From NCBI RefSeq assembly GCF_031844685.1, contig NZ_CP134605.1, forward strand, positions 4,771,001-4,835,000: a stretch of 64,000 nucleotides of DNA, in the 5' to 3' direction. Below are positions 34,041-42,256 of the stretch, in pieces. The notes under the pieces were generated by a model, which did no database searches, was not told the DNA's origin, and saw only the letters and a program-made list of their open reading frames with translations. Numbering within the stretch: the first letter of the stretch is position 1; the number at the start of each line of letters is the position of its first letter. Source of the DNA: Streptomyces sp. ITFR-21. GTDB lineage: Bacteria > Actinomycetota > Actinomycetes > Streptomycetales > Streptomycetaceae. The position numbers and the translations under genes were made by a program.

Positions 34041-34372
34041 ACACCAGGAAGACCCGGACCCCCGGCACGATCGACCGCCCGCTGACCCACGATCCCAAGA
34101 ACCACGACCCGAAGAATCAGGCCCCCATGACTCCCACTCCCGGCGACCTCCCCGTCCGCCCCTCCGACACCCTGGCCTCCCAGCAGAACAGGAACCTCGA
34201 AATGCAACTCATGCCAGAAGCCCTGGCACGTGCCCGAATGCAACAGCGCCTGCAGGAGGCGGAGAGTGAACGCAGGGCGCTCCACCTGCTCGCCGCCCGC
34301 AGACTCCAGCGCCGCGCCGAACGCGCCTCGCTGCGCGCCCGCCGGGCGCTGGCCATGGCCGTCATGCAGTAA
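34037..34372 (+). CDS. Hypothetical basic protein co-translated with wblC
   Basis: Encodes 111 aa. The N-terminal half is Pro/Thr/Asn-rich with DPKNHDPKNQ repeats; the C-terminal half is a predicted long amphipathic helix rich in Arg, Ala, Leu and Gln (about 58-110). ATGA overlap with wblC implies co-translation. No known domain is recognised. An internal ATG at 34127 could be the true start, giving 81 residues. Coupling to wblC suggests, without proof, a role in the same stress response. Confidence 0.65.
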   Translation: MNTRKTRTPGTIDRPLTHDPKNHDPKNQAPMTPTPGDLPVRPSDTLASQQNRNLEMQLMPEALARARMQQRLQEAESERRALHLLAARRLQRRAERASLRARRALAMAVMQ

Positions 34373-34481
34373 CGTCCCCGCCGCGGCCCGCCGGATGGAA
34401 CGCACGGCCGTAACCAGGACGCAGTAAGCCCTCCCCGGCAGTAGCCGGAGCGCTCATACCGCCGCTGACCTCCTACGATCC

Positions 34482-34513
34482 CCCGGGACCGGTCGAAACC
34501 GACCGGTCCCGGG
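34482..34513. terminator. Stem-loop terminator after the wblC operon
   Basis: Perfect 14-bp arms (34482-34495, 34500-34513) with an AAAC loop. It lies 110 bases beyond the last gene of the wblC operon. Confidence 0.8.
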
Positions 34514-34549
34514 AGTGCGATGCGGTGACATGCCCGGTATGCGCGGAGG

Positions 34550-34555
34550 TATCGT
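34550..34555 (+). promoter_or_regulatory. -10-like TATCGT, leaderless start of zinc-ribbon gene
   Basis: TATCGT, 6 bases, then GTG at 34562. Confidence 0.45.
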
Positions 34556-34561
34556 CGCCCA

Positions 34562-34762
34562 GTGGATCAGCAGACTTCTCAGACCACGCCCACGACCGCG
34601 CCGCCCACGACCACGTGCGCCCGGTGCGGCCACACCGCCGACGGCCTGCCCGTGACCTGGACCTGCTCCGTGGAGAACGGCGGCCGCGTCTACTTCTGTG
34701 TCGACTGCGCCCGCCGGCATCTGCGCAGCATCGAGGGGCGGCTCGACTCCGCCTGGTGGTAG
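34562..34762 (+). CDS. Small zinc-ribbon protein
   Basis: Encodes 66 aa. A Thr/Gln/Pro-rich leader of about 18 residues precedes CARC-x(n)-C and CVDC, a compact treble-clef or zinc-ribbon pattern, and the protein ends SIEGRLDSAWW. It is probably cytosolic and metal-binding. The gene stands alone between the wblC-operon terminator and the converging ABC1 kinase gene. The function is unknown; small proteins of this form are common in streptomycetes. After the stop, the 18-base unit GCGCACCCCGGCTCGCCC occurs twice in tandem (34762-34797). Confidence 0.75.
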   Translation: MDQQTSQTTPTTAPPTTTCARCGHTADGLPVTWTCSVENGGRVYFCVDCARRHLRSIEGRLDSAWW

Positions 34763-34799
34763 CGCACCCCGGCTCGCCCGCGCACCCCGGCTCGCCCGC

Positions 34800-36146
34800 T
34801 CAGCCGGATTTCCCGGCGCCTCCCGCGAAACCGGGCAGCCACTCGCCCAGCTCCTCCCGCAGCCGGACCGTCGCGCCCAGCTGGCACAGCACCCCGATGG
34901 TGCTCAGCGTCACCCGGTGGATGAGCAGATACGACGGCGGCAAGTTCAGCTGCTTGCCCAACTGGTGGGCGGGCGAGCGCGGGTCCGCGATCCTGGCCGC
35001 CTGCGCCCGCATCCACGCCCGTTCGAAGGTGAACTCCTCGCGCCCGGCCGGCTCGATGATCGGCTGCAGATAGTCCAGCACCGCGTCCGCGTCCAGCACG
35101 ATGGCCGGCTTCACGAAGCCCTCCTCGCGGAGCAGCGTGTACACCTGCTCCGCGTCCCCGGCCAGCGCCAGCCGCAGTGTCGTGCCGATGGGCAGCGGCA
35201 GTCCCTCCGGCAACCGGTCCACCGTGCCGAAGTCCAGCACTCCCAGCCGCCAGCCCGAGGCCGGCCCGTCGTCGGTCAGCAGCCGGAAGTTGCCCGGGTG
35301 CGGGTCGGCGTGCAGCAGCCCGGTGCGGGCCGGCCCGGCGAACAGGAAGTGCGCCAGCAGCTGCCCCGCCCGGTCCCGCATCTCCTTGCTGCCGCCCGAG
35401 ATCACCTCGGACAGCGGCACTCCGTCCATCCACTCGGTGACCAGCACCTGGTCCGCCTGGTGCACCACGTCCGGCACCTCGATGTCCGGGTCGTCGGCGA
35501 ACTCCGCCGCGTGCGTGTGCTGGGCCTCGGCCTCCAGGCCGTAGTCCAGCTCCTCCGCGACCCGCTCCCGCAACTCCGCCAGCAGCGGCTTGACGTCCAT
35601 CCCGGGAACGAGCGGGCCGAACAGCCGCGCCACCCGGCCGAGCTGCGCCAGGTCCGACAGCAGCGCAGCCCCGGCCCCCGGGTACTGGACCTTCACCGCC
35701 ACCCGTCGCCCGTCGCTCCACACCGCCCGGTGCACCTGCCCGATCGACGCGGCCGCCGCCGGGGCGTCCTCGAACTCGGTGAACAGCGAACGCCAGTCCG
35801 TGCCCAGCCGCTCCGCCAGCACCTTGTGCACCGAACGGGCCGGCAGCGGCGGCGCCGCCTCCTGCAGCTTGGTCAGCGCCGCCCGGTACGGGCTCGCGAC
35901 ATCCTCCGGCAGCGCCGCCTCGAAGACCGACAGGGCCTGCCCGAACTTCATCGCACCGCCCTTGAGCTCACCGAGCACCTTGAAGAGCTGCTCGGCGGTG
36001 CGTTCCTGGAGCTCGGTGGCGACCTCGTCGGCGGGCCGGCCGCCCAGGCGCTTGCCGAGCCCGAGCGTGGCCCGCCCGGCGAATCCCAGAGGGAGCGCCG
36101 CAAGCTTCGCGGTGCGGGTCACCGCCTTGCGCGGAAGATCAGACAT
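34800..36146 (-). CDS. ABC1/UbiB-family atypical kinase
   Basis: Encodes 448 aa. The family signatures are present: KFGQ (67-70) in the extension that covers the active site, AAAASIGQVHRA (about 130-141) replacing the glycine-rich loop, RVAVKVQYPG with the ATP-binding Lys, and HADPHPGNF with LDFGTVDR as the catalytic and metal loops. Members act on quinone/isoprenoid-lipid metabolism or as ATPases at membranes; the actinobacterial substrate is unknown. GAGGGGG lies 4 bases before the ATG. It is 8 bases downstream of the ThiF-like gene and probably co-transcribed. Rv3197 is the remembered counterpart next to whiB7. Confidence 0.93.
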   Translation of the reverse strand: MSDLPRKAVTRTAKLAALPLGFAGRATLGLGKRLGGRPADEVATELQERTAEQLFKVLGELKGGAMKFGQALSVFEAALPEDVASPYRAALTKLQEAAPPLPARSVHKVLAERLGTDWRSLFTEFEDAPAAAASIGQVHRAVWSDGRRVAVKVQYPGAGAALLSDLAQLGRVARLFGPLVPGMDVKPLLAELRERVAEELDYGLEAEAQHTHAAEFADDPDIEVPDVVHQADQVLVTEWMDGVPLSEVISGGSKEMRDRAGQLLAHFLFAGPARTGLLHADPHPGNFRLLTDDGPASGWRLGVLDFGTVDRLPEGLPLPIGTTLRLALAGDAEQVYTLLREEGFVKPAIVLDADAVLDYLQPIIEPAGREEFTFERAWMRAQAARIADPRSPAHQLGKQLNLPPSYLLIHRVTLSTIGVLCQLGATVRLREELGEWLPGFAGGAGKSG

Positions 36147-36154
36147 GCGCCCCC

Positions 36155-37312
36155 TCATTTCCCATCGGTCACGTGGCCATTGTGCCTCTCCCCGGCTCCG
36201 CAGCCGCAGCGCGCGTCCGCCGGCAGGGGACGTACCCGCGACGACAGCCGCCCCAGGGACAGCTCGACCCGCGCTCCCGCGCTCGGCGGCACCCGCCCGT
36301 CCAGATACGCCAGTACGTGTGACGCCGCCAGGCCCGCCACCGTCGTGGCCAGCGCGATGTCGCAGGCCGGCACCCCCGGCGGCCGCCCCGATCGGAGCTG
36401 CGCCAGCATCCGCGGCCACGCCGGATCCTCCGCCGCCAGCCGCAGCCCCAGGCACTCACCGCACCCGGTCCGCCCCGGCAGCACCAGCGGGCCCACCATG
36501 CCCGTGCCCTCCAGCACGCCCGCGTAGAGGTGCGGCACCCCCGCCACCACCAGTCGGCGGGCCTCACCCACCTCGGGCGCGTAGGCGTCGATGCCGTCCC
36601 GCGGGGCCAGGACGGTGACGGTCGCGCCCGGCGGTTCCGCCGCGCACGGCCGTCGCGGCTCCGGCGCCCGCGGCCTCCCACCCGCCGTGCGCGGCACCCC
36701 CTTCGGTGTCCCGCGCGGCTCCGGCGCCGCCCGGCGGATCGCGCCGCGGCCGGCGGCGTCCCGGCGGTCGCCGATGTGGTCGGCCGGGATGCCGCAGGGG
36801 GTGGCGTCCCAGGGCTCCACCCGGCCGGTGTCGATCAGGTCCACCGCACCCACGCCGGCCGCCGACAGCACGGCGGCCAGGGCGGACCCCACCCGTCCGG
36901 CGCCGTGGACGCGCACCCGGGACGCCCGCCGGTGCCGTATCCGGGCGGCGGCGCCACCCGGGCCGGGATGGACGACGGAAAGAGCGGCGAGGTCGGGCCG
37001 GAGCCGGTCCAGCGCCGGGGCGCGGTGCCGCATGGCGGCGGCCAGCCCCGCGTGACTGCTCGCGTCGTCCAGCACACCGCCGTCCGCGAGCAGGCCGAGC
37101 AGCCGCCTGACCCCGTCCGGCCCGATACCGAGGGCGCCCGCGTCCCGGGTCAGGGCGACCGCGCCGCGGGTGCCGTCGAGCAGGTCGAGGAAACCGGCCG
37201 CGGCGCCGTCCACCGGTTCCAGCACGACCGCGTGCGCGGGGTCCATTCCGAACTGCACGCTTTCGCGGTCCCGCCAGCACCGCCGCAGCGCGCTCTTCAA
37301 CATCGGACGCAT
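36155..37312 (-). CDS. Orphan ThiF/E1-like protein (TOMM cyclodehydratase-related)
   Basis: Encodes 385 aa. An N-terminal helical region (about 1-130) resembling the peptide-clasp part of azole-peptide E1-like proteins precedes a Rossmann-type segment VRVHGAGRVGSALAAVLSAAG with GxGRxG and an acidic DLIDTG. Cys pairs in CGEC (about 300) and CGCG (about 375) would make a structural zinc site. Residues 205-240 are an Arg/Pro-rich insertion where E1 enzymes place ATP-contacting residues, so adenylation may be lost. The ATG at 37312 is chosen for GGAG eight bases upstream; 37318 is possible. No YcaO partner is nearby. Confidence 0.75.
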   Translation of the reverse strand: MRPMLKSALRRCWRDRESVQFGMDPAHAVVLEPVDGAAAGFLDLLDGTRGAVALTRDAGALGIGPDGVRRLLGLLADGGVLDDASSHAGLAAAMRHRAPALDRLRPDLAALSVVHPGPGGAAARIRHRRASRVRVHGAGRVGSALAAVLSAAGVGAVDLIDTGRVEPWDATPCGIPADHIGDRRDAAGRGAIRRAAPEPRGTPKGVPRTAGGRPRAPEPRRPCAAEPPGATVTVLAPRDGIDAYAPEVGEARRLVVAGVPHLYAGVLEGTGMVGPLVLPGRTGCGECLGLRLAAEDPAWPRMLAQLRSGRPPGVPACDIALATTVAGLAASHVLAYLDGRVPPSAGARVELSLGRLSSRVRPLPADARCGCGAGERHNGHVTDGK

Positions 37313-37428
37313 GATCATTCTCCGTTCCCGGCGACTTCATCGGACCGGCCGCCCGATGGGAAAGCAGCACTCACGCTCCGTGAGCGCGCAATGCCAGAAT
37401 GCCGAAGTGCGCACGATCCGCCGCGGGG

Positions 37429-37437
37429 TTATCCACA
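37429..37437 (+). promoter_or_regulatory. Perfect DnaA-box match
   Basis: TTATCCACA, identical to the classical DnaA box, lies in the 230-base divergent region between the ThiF-like and YgjP-like genes. It is a single box, not an origin. Confidence 0.4.
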
Positions 37438-37530
37438 GACTGTGAGCAATAGTCGTTCAATATGCGTACGAACCGAGGTGATTTCCGGATCAACCGGCCT
37501 GGGGGCGGGACTTCCGCCGCGCCCAGCGGG

Positions 37531-37536
37531 TAACGT
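37531..37536 (+). promoter_or_regulatory. -10-like TAACGT, leaderless start of YgjP-like gene
   Basis: TAACGT, 6 bases, then GTG at 37543; no Shine-Dalgarno sequence. Confidence 0.45.
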
Positions 37537-37542
37537 CGAGAC

Positions 37543-38139
37543 GTGTCCGCCGATCCAGCGCCCGACCTCGCCAGTCAGCCCACCCGCGGCCTCCGGAGGA
37601 GTGGCGCCGGAGCCGTGGAGGTGCGCCGCAGCGCCCGTCGGCGCCGTACGGTCTCCGCCTACCGGGACGGCGACCGCACGGTCGTACTGATCCCGGCGCG
37701 GATGTCCGCAGCCGAGGAGCAGCGCTGGGTGGCGGTGATGCTGGAGAAGCTCGCCGCCCAGGAGAGCCGCCGGATGCCCGGCGACGACGAGCTGGCCGCG
37801 CGCGCCGAACGCCTGTCCGAGCAGTATCTGCACGGCCGGGCCGTCCCCGACACGGTGCGCTGGGTGACCAACCAGAACTCCCGCTGGGGCTCCTGCACCC
37901 CCGCCGAGGCCAGCATCCGCCTGTCGCACCGGCTGCGCGGCATGCCCGAATACGTCATCGACTACGTCCTCCTGCACGAGCTCGCCCACCTGCTGGTACC
38001 CGGCCACGGCCCGCTGTTCTGGAAGCTGCTGGAGAGCTATCCGCGCACCGAGCGGGCCCGCGGGTATCTGGAGGGCGTGGACGCGGTGGACCGGCTGCCC
38101 GATCCGCAGCGGGACCTGGACGGCACCCGGGGCGAATGA
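37543..38139 (+). CDS. YgjP/M48-type metallopeptidase
   Basis: Encodes 198 aa. HELAH (145-149), followed by GHGPLFW about six residues on, is the zinc site of YgjP/SprT-like and M48 WLM proteases, and NSRWGSCTP is the conserved YgjP motif upstream of it. It is cytosolic with no membrane segment. The substrates are unknown; related enzymes act on DNA-protein crosslinks or in restriction-modification islands. The start appears leaderless. It is divergent from the ThiF-like gene and stands alone. Confidence 0.9.
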   Translation: MSADPAPDLASQPTRGLRRSGAGAVEVRRSARRRRTVSAYRDGDRTVVLIPARMSAAEEQRWVAVMLEKLAAQESRRMPGDDELAARAERLSEQYLHGRAVPDTVRWVTNQNSRWGSCTPAEASIRLSHRLRGMPEYVIDYVLLHELAHLLVPGHGPLFWKLLESYPRTERARGYLEGVDAVDRLPDPQRDLDGTRGE

Positions 38140-38189
38140 CGGCACCGGGGCAATAGCGTGAGGGAATAGCCGCTGCCGGTCCGACCGGT

Positions 38190-38246
38190 TAGCCTGACGC
38201 CACACACCAGGAGCGCGTACCGGCAGTTGTCACCGGCAGTACGCGC
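38190..38246 (+). promoter_or_regulatory. Promoter and structured 5' leader of the TerD-AIM24 operon
   Basis: TAGCCT (38190-38195) is a good -10; transcription near 38202 leaves about 168 bases before the TerD start. Early in that leader, GCGCGTAC (38213-38220) pairs with GTACGCGC (38239-38246), and the loop contains ACCGGCAGT twice (38219-38227 and 38232-38240). Such a repeat-in-hairpin may be a protein or RNA regulatory site; no known riboswitch is recognised. Confidence 0.45.
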
Positions 38247-38369
38247 GAACGGCCGGCACACATCGCGGACATCGGCACCACGCACACACGACATCGCAAA
38301 GCACCACCGCGCACGGCGAACAACGCACAACGCACAAGCGGCATTGAGGGGATGGGGGACGGTCGCACC

Positions 38370-39968
38370 ATGGCCAGGGAATTCCAGCGTGGCCACAAGG
38401 CCAAGATCAGCGATCTCACGTCGGGCACGGACCTTTACATCGGCGTGCAGATCGCCGGCCCCGGTCTGACCTTCGACATCAGCTGCTTCGGACTCGACGC
38501 CGACGAAAAGCTCTCCGACGACCGGTACTTCATCTTCTTCAACCAGCCGAAGTCGCCGGAGGAGTCCATCCAGCTGCTCGGCGCGCAGTCCGGCGACACC
38601 GAGTCCTTCCGGGTCACCCTCGACCGCATCCCGCCCGCCGTGCGGCGGCTGTCGTTCACCGCGACCATCGACGGCGACGGCCGGATGGCGCAGGTGGCTC
38701 CCGGCTACCTGCGGATCGTCGCGGGCGGCCAGGAGGTCGCCCGGTACGCCTTCACCGGCGCCGAGTTCAGCACCGAGCGGGCCGTGATGCTCGCCGACAT
38801 CTACCTCAAGGACGTGTGGCGGTTCGCCGCGGTCGGCCAGGGCTTCGACGGCGGACTCGCCGCGCTGCTGCAGAACTTCGGCGGCGAGGTCGCCGAGGAG
38901 GAGCCCGCTCCGCCGCAGGCCGCCCCCGGTTTCGCGCCCCCGCCCGGCGGCCCGACCCCGCAGCCGGCCCCCGGCTTCGGGCCGCCCCCCGGAGCGCCGG
39001 CCCCCGCGCCCGCCTTCGGCGCCCCGGCGCCCCCGCCCGCCCCGGCCCCCGGGTTCGGCGCCCCCGCTCAGGGCTTCGCCCCGCCGCCCGGCGCGCCCGC
39101 ACCCAATGTGCACCAGGCGCCCACCATGGTCGCGCCCGTCGCCCCGCCGGGTGCACCCCCCTTCGGCCAGGTCCCGGCGCCCGGCGCGCCGCCGTTCGGC
39201 CAGGTCCCGCCGCCCACCGCCCCGCCCGGCGCACCCGCCGGATACGGTCAGCCGCCCGGCCCCGGCTTCGGCGCCGCACCGGCCGCCCCCATCCCCACCC
39301 GGGGCGCGGGCCTGGCCGCCGCCATGCAGAAGTACAAGGAACTGCCCACCGGCCAGCGCTGGGCACTGCAGAACCCGAAGATGGTCCGCGCCGACCTCAG
39401 CCAGGGCGGCGGCCAGCCCGTACTGGCCCGCCAGGGCTCCATGATCCTCTACCAGGGCAAGGTCGACTTCAGCTACAAGGGCGCCGGCTTCAAGGGCCGC
39501 GTCATCGGCAACATGACCGGCCAGGAGATGCAGCTGATGCGCTGCACCGGCGCCGGCCAGGTCTTCTACGCCGACAACGCCGCCTATCTGCACCCCATCG
39601 AGCTGCAGGGCGACGCCATCTGCGTCTCCGCCGAGAACGTCCTCGCCTTCGACGAGAGCCTCCAGCACGAGGTGCGCCGGATCGAGGGCCACGGCATCCC
39701 CGGCGGCGCCCTGTTCACCATGCAGTTCCAGGGCACCGGCACGGTGATCGTCAAGACCCACGGCACACCGGTCGTCCTGCCGGTCACCCCCACCACCTAC
39801 GCCGACAGCAATGCCGTCGTCGCCTGGTCCTCCGCCGCACAGGTGATCGTCTCCAGCCAGGTGCGGCTGCGCCGGACCGCGTACCCCGGACACAGCGGCG
39901 AGACCGTGAACCTCCAGTTCCGCGGCGCGCCCGGCAACTTCATCATCGTCCAGCCCTACGAGGTGTGA
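38370..39968 (+). CDS. TerD-AIM24 fusion protein
   Basis: Encodes 532 aa. Residues 1-180 are a TerD (calcium-binding tellurite-resistance/stress) domain, with FDISCFGLDADEKLSDDRYF as the acidic loop. Residues about 185-315 are a Pro/Ala/Gly linker of repeated APGFG/PPPGAP units. Residues about 318-532 are an AIM24 (TRAP-like beta-barrel) domain beginning near YKELPTGQRWALQNPK and ending FIIVQPYEV. It probably acts at the inner face of the membrane in envelope stress. The ATG at 38370 is preferred over 38352 because GGGGGA lies at ribosome-site distance. It is first in a three-gene operon. Confidence 0.9.
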   Translation: MAREFQRGHKAKISDLTSGTDLYIGVQIAGPGLTFDISCFGLDADEKLSDDRYFIFFNQPKSPEESIQLLGAQSGDTESFRVTLDRIPPAVRRLSFTATIDGDGRMAQVAPGYLRIVAGGQEVARYAFTGAEFSTERAVMLADIYLKDVWRFAAVGQGFDGGLAALLQNFGGEVAEEEPAPPQAAPGFAPPPGGPTPQPAPGFGPPPGAPAPAPAFGAPAPPPAPAPGFGAPAQGFAPPPGAPAPNVHQAPTMVAPVAPPGAPPFGQVPAPGAPPFGQVPPPTAPPGAPAGYGQPPGPGFGAAPAAPIPTRGAGLAAAMQKYKELPTGQRWALQNPKMVRADLSQGGGQPVLARQGSMILYQGKVDFSYKGAGFKGRVIGNMTGQEMQLMRCTGAGQVFYADNAAYLHPIELQGDAICVSAENVLAFDESLQHEVRRIEGHGIPGGALFTMQFQGTGTVIVKTHGTPVVLPVTPTTYADSNAVVAWSSAAQVIVSSQVRLRRTAYPGHSGETVNLQFRGAPGNFIIVQPYEV

Positions 39969-39974
39969 CCCGCA

Positions 39975-40658
39975 ATGGACCAGCAGATGATCGCGGGTCA
40001 CGCACCCACACCGGTCACCGCCCGCATGGAGAACCACGGCTCCTCCATGCTCAAGGTCGCGATGCAGACCGGCCACGACCTGTACGCCCGCAGCGGCTCG
40101 ATGGTCGCCTACGAGGGCTTCGTGCAGTACGAGCCCAACCCGCCCGCCGTACGGCAGATGGCGTCGGCGTGGCTCACCGGTGAGAGCACGCCCATCATGA
40201 AGTGCAGCGGCGACGGCCTGCTCTACCTGGCCGACTACGGCGCCGACGTGGTGGTGCTCAACCTCAACAACGAGTCGGTGTCCGTCAACGGCACCAACCT
40301 GCTCGCCTTCGACGCCCATCTGACCTGGGGCGTCGAGCGGGTCAAGGGCCTGGCCAAGTTCGCCGGACAGGGCCTGTTCAACGTCGGGGTGAGCGGCGCC
40401 GGCTGGGTCGCCATCACCTCCCGCGGCACCCCGATCGTGGTCGACTGCGGCTCCGGCGCCGACGAGACCTACGTCGACCCGGACGCGCTCGTCGCCTGGT
40501 CGTCGGGCCTGAAGATGAAGGCCAAGCGCAGCATGAAGGCCGGGTCGCTGATCGGGCGCGGCAGCGGCGAGGCGTTCCAGATCGCCTTCTCCGGACAGGG
40601 CTTCGTGGTCGTACAGCCGAGCGAGGACAGTACCGACCGGCTCCGGTTCCGGGGCTGA
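39975..40658 (+). CDS. AIM24-family protein
   Basis: Encodes 227 aa and is a single AIM24 beta-domain. RSGSMVAYEGFVQYE near residue 38, MKCSGDGLLYLADYG and the closing QGFVVVQPSE repeat the layout of the upstream fusion. The start is 6 bases after the fusion's stop. The role is unknown; AIM24 was named for a yeast inner-membrane organisation protein, and bacterial members often lie beside TerD genes. The divergence between the three paralogues suggests a hetero-oligomer rather than redundant copies. Confidence 0.9.
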   Translation: MDQQMIAGHAPTPVTARMENHGSSMLKVAMQTGHDLYARSGSMVAYEGFVQYEPNPPAVRQMASAWLTGESTPIMKCSGDGLLYLADYGADVVVLNLNNESVSVNGTNLLAFDAHLTWGVERVKGLAKFAGQGLFNVGVSGAGWVAITSRGTPIVVDCGSGADETYVDPDALVAWSSGLKMKAKRSMKAGSLIGRGSGEAFQIAFSGQGFVVVQPSEDSTDRLRFRG

Positions 40659-40674
40659 GGGGGAGCGACACATC

Positions 40675-41442
40675 ATGCAGAGCCCGCTTTTCGCCTACAC
40701 CGAGGTCCAGAACCAGGACCACTACAGCCTGCAGAACTCCTACCTGCTGCGGGTCCGGCTGGACAGCAACGTCGGCCCCGACTGCCTGGCCCGCAAGGGC
40801 TCGATGGTCGCCTACCAGGGCCTGGTCGAGTTCGACGGCGAGTGGCAGCCGCGCCACCTGCGCGGCGCCCGCCGGATGACCGGGGAGGGCCTGGACCTGA
40901 TGCGCTGCTCCGGTCAGGGCACCGTCTACCTCGCCAACCTCGCCCAGCAGATCCACATCCTGGACTGCGACCACGACGGACTGACCGTGGACAGCGCCTA
41001 CGTCCTCGCGCTCGACTCCGGGCTGCACTACGACGTCATCGCGGTGGACAGCCAGTTCGGCCTGTCCGGCACCGGCCAGTACAACCTCAACATCTCCGGC
41101 AGCGGCAAGGTCGCCCTGATGACCTCGGGCAAGCCGCTGATGATGCCGGTCACTCCGGACAAGTACGTGTCCTGCGACGCGGACGCGGTGGTCGCCTGGT
41201 CCAGCAGCCTGCGGGTCCAGATGCAGGCGCAGACCAGCAGCTCGTCGGTGTTCCGCCGGCGCGGCAACACCGGGGAGGGCTGGGAGCTGAACTTCGTCGG
41301 CCAGGGGTACGTCCTGGTCCAGCCCAGCGAGCTGATGCCACCGCAGAACATGTCACTCGCCGGTGGTCTGCGCGCTCAGTACGGTCTGGGCGGCCAAGGC
41401 GCCCACGGCCAGAACCCGGGCAACATCTGGTCCAACCGCTAG
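40675..41442 (+). CDS. AIM24-family protein
   Basis: Encodes 255 aa and is the third AIM24 domain of the operon. RKGSMVAYQGLVEFD, MRCSGQGTVYLANLA and GQGYVLVQPSE align with the other two; a Gly/Gln/Asn-rich tail of about 30 residues follows. GAGGGGGAGC precedes the ATG. The stop codon TAG overlaps the first base of the inverted-repeat element that follows. Confidence 0.9.
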   Translation: MQSPLFAYTEVQNQDHYSLQNSYLLRVRLDSNVGPDCLARKGSMVAYQGLVEFDGEWQPRHLRGARRMTGEGLDLMRCSGQGTVYLANLAQQIHILDCDHDGLTVDSAYVLALDSGLHYDVIAVDSQFGLSGTGQYNLNISGSGKVALMTSGKPLMMPVTPDKYVSCDADAVVAWSSSLRVQMQAQTSSSSVFRRRGNTGEGWELNFVGQGYVLVQPSELMPPQNMSLAGGLRAQYGLGGQGAHGQNPGNIWSNR

Positions 41443-41602
41443 GGTCTGTCGGGTGGATCTCCGCGGCGTCGTGGGGTACGGCACGCACACCTTGCTGCGT
41501 TCCCGCCGGTCGGCGGCACACTACGCCGCCTCCCTCCCCGGCCTTGCGGCCGCACGCACCGGACCCCGCTCCGCCACCCACGGAGATCCACACGACAGAC
41601 CC
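41442..41602. mobile_element. MITE-like element with about 25-bp terminal inverted repeats
   Basis: The ends GGGTCTGTCGGGTGGATCTC and, inverted, GGGTCTGTCGTGTGGATCTC match at 23 of 25 positions including flanking bases. The 161-base interior encodes nothing convincing. Size and ends fit a non-autonomous transposable element or dispersed intergenic repeat of the type found in Streptomyces. No clear target duplication is visible. Confidence 0.6.
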
Positions 41603-41652
41603 CGTGGCCCGGGACCTGCGTCCCGGGTCCCGCTCCCGCGACGGTGGACGCT

Positions 41653-41690
41653 CCGACACGGCGCCCCGGTGATCCGGGGCGCCGTGTCGG
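41653..41690. terminator. Bidirectional terminator after the AIM24 operon
   Basis: Perfect 17-bp arms (41653-41669, 41674-41690) with a TGAT loop between the AIM24 operon and the convergent NUDIX gene. Confidence 0.9.
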
Positions 41691-41719
41691 TGTCCTGGGG
41701 TAGTCACCCGCGCCGGCCG

Positions 41720-42256
41720 CTACGACGGGAGCAGCGTCAAAGTCCGGTCCAGCAGCGCCCGCACCGAGCCGTCGGCGACCTCGTGGACCTTCTCGTACGG
41801 GAACCAGCGCAGGTCCAGCGACTCGTCGCTGATCGACGCCACCGCGCCCTCGGGCGCCAGCGCCGCGTACTGCACGTCCAGGTGCCAGGCGCACGGCGTC
41901 AGGTGCCGGTCGAGCCGGACCGGGTCCGGCCGCAGCAGCCGCAGCCCCTCGATACCGGACTCCTCGGCACCCTCCCGCAGCGCGGCGCCGGACAGGGCGG
42001 CGTCCTCGGGTTCGCAGTGCCCGCCCATCTGGAGCCACATCCGCAGCTTGGCGTGCAGCGTCAGCAGGACCCGCTCCCGCGGCGGGTCGATCACCAGGAC
42101 GCTGCCGGTGATGTGCCCCGCCTTGCAGGGCTTCCACATGCCGTCGGGATGGGCGGCCAGGTGCGCCAGATACGCCCCGCGCAGGGCCTCCTGGCCTGTG
42201 TCGGGCGCGCGCCAGCCGTCAAGGACGCCCACCGCGTCCGCGTGCAGACCGCTCAC
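41720..42256 (-). CDS. NUDIX hydrolase
   Basis: Encodes 178 aa. GGHCEPED...LREGAEESGI (about 77-101) is the Nudix box, with an Asp at the first conserved acidic site and one extra residue before the REGAEE helix compared with the strict consensus. It should hydrolyse a nucleoside diphosphate linked to X; the substrate is not deducible. The GTG start overlaps the stop of the upstream DUF2342 gene as GTGA, so the two are coupled. Confidence 0.9.
   Translation of the reverse strand: MSGLHADAVGVLDGWRAPDTGQEALRGAYLAHLAAHPDGMWKPCKAGHITGSVLVIDPPRERVLLTLHAKLRMWLQMGGHCEPEDAALSGAALREGAEESGIEGLRLLRPDPVRLDRHLTPCAWHLDVQYAALAPEGAVASISDESLDLRWFPYEKVHEVADGSVRALLDRTLTLLPS

Noticed and set aside
33887..34405. 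Minus-strand 172-codon frame over wblC
   Set aside because: wblC has its full set of Cys and AT-hook motifs on the plus strand; the antisense frame has none.
37429..37437. Replication origin
   Set aside because: Only one DnaA box is present and no dnaA/dnaN/gyr genes are nearby.
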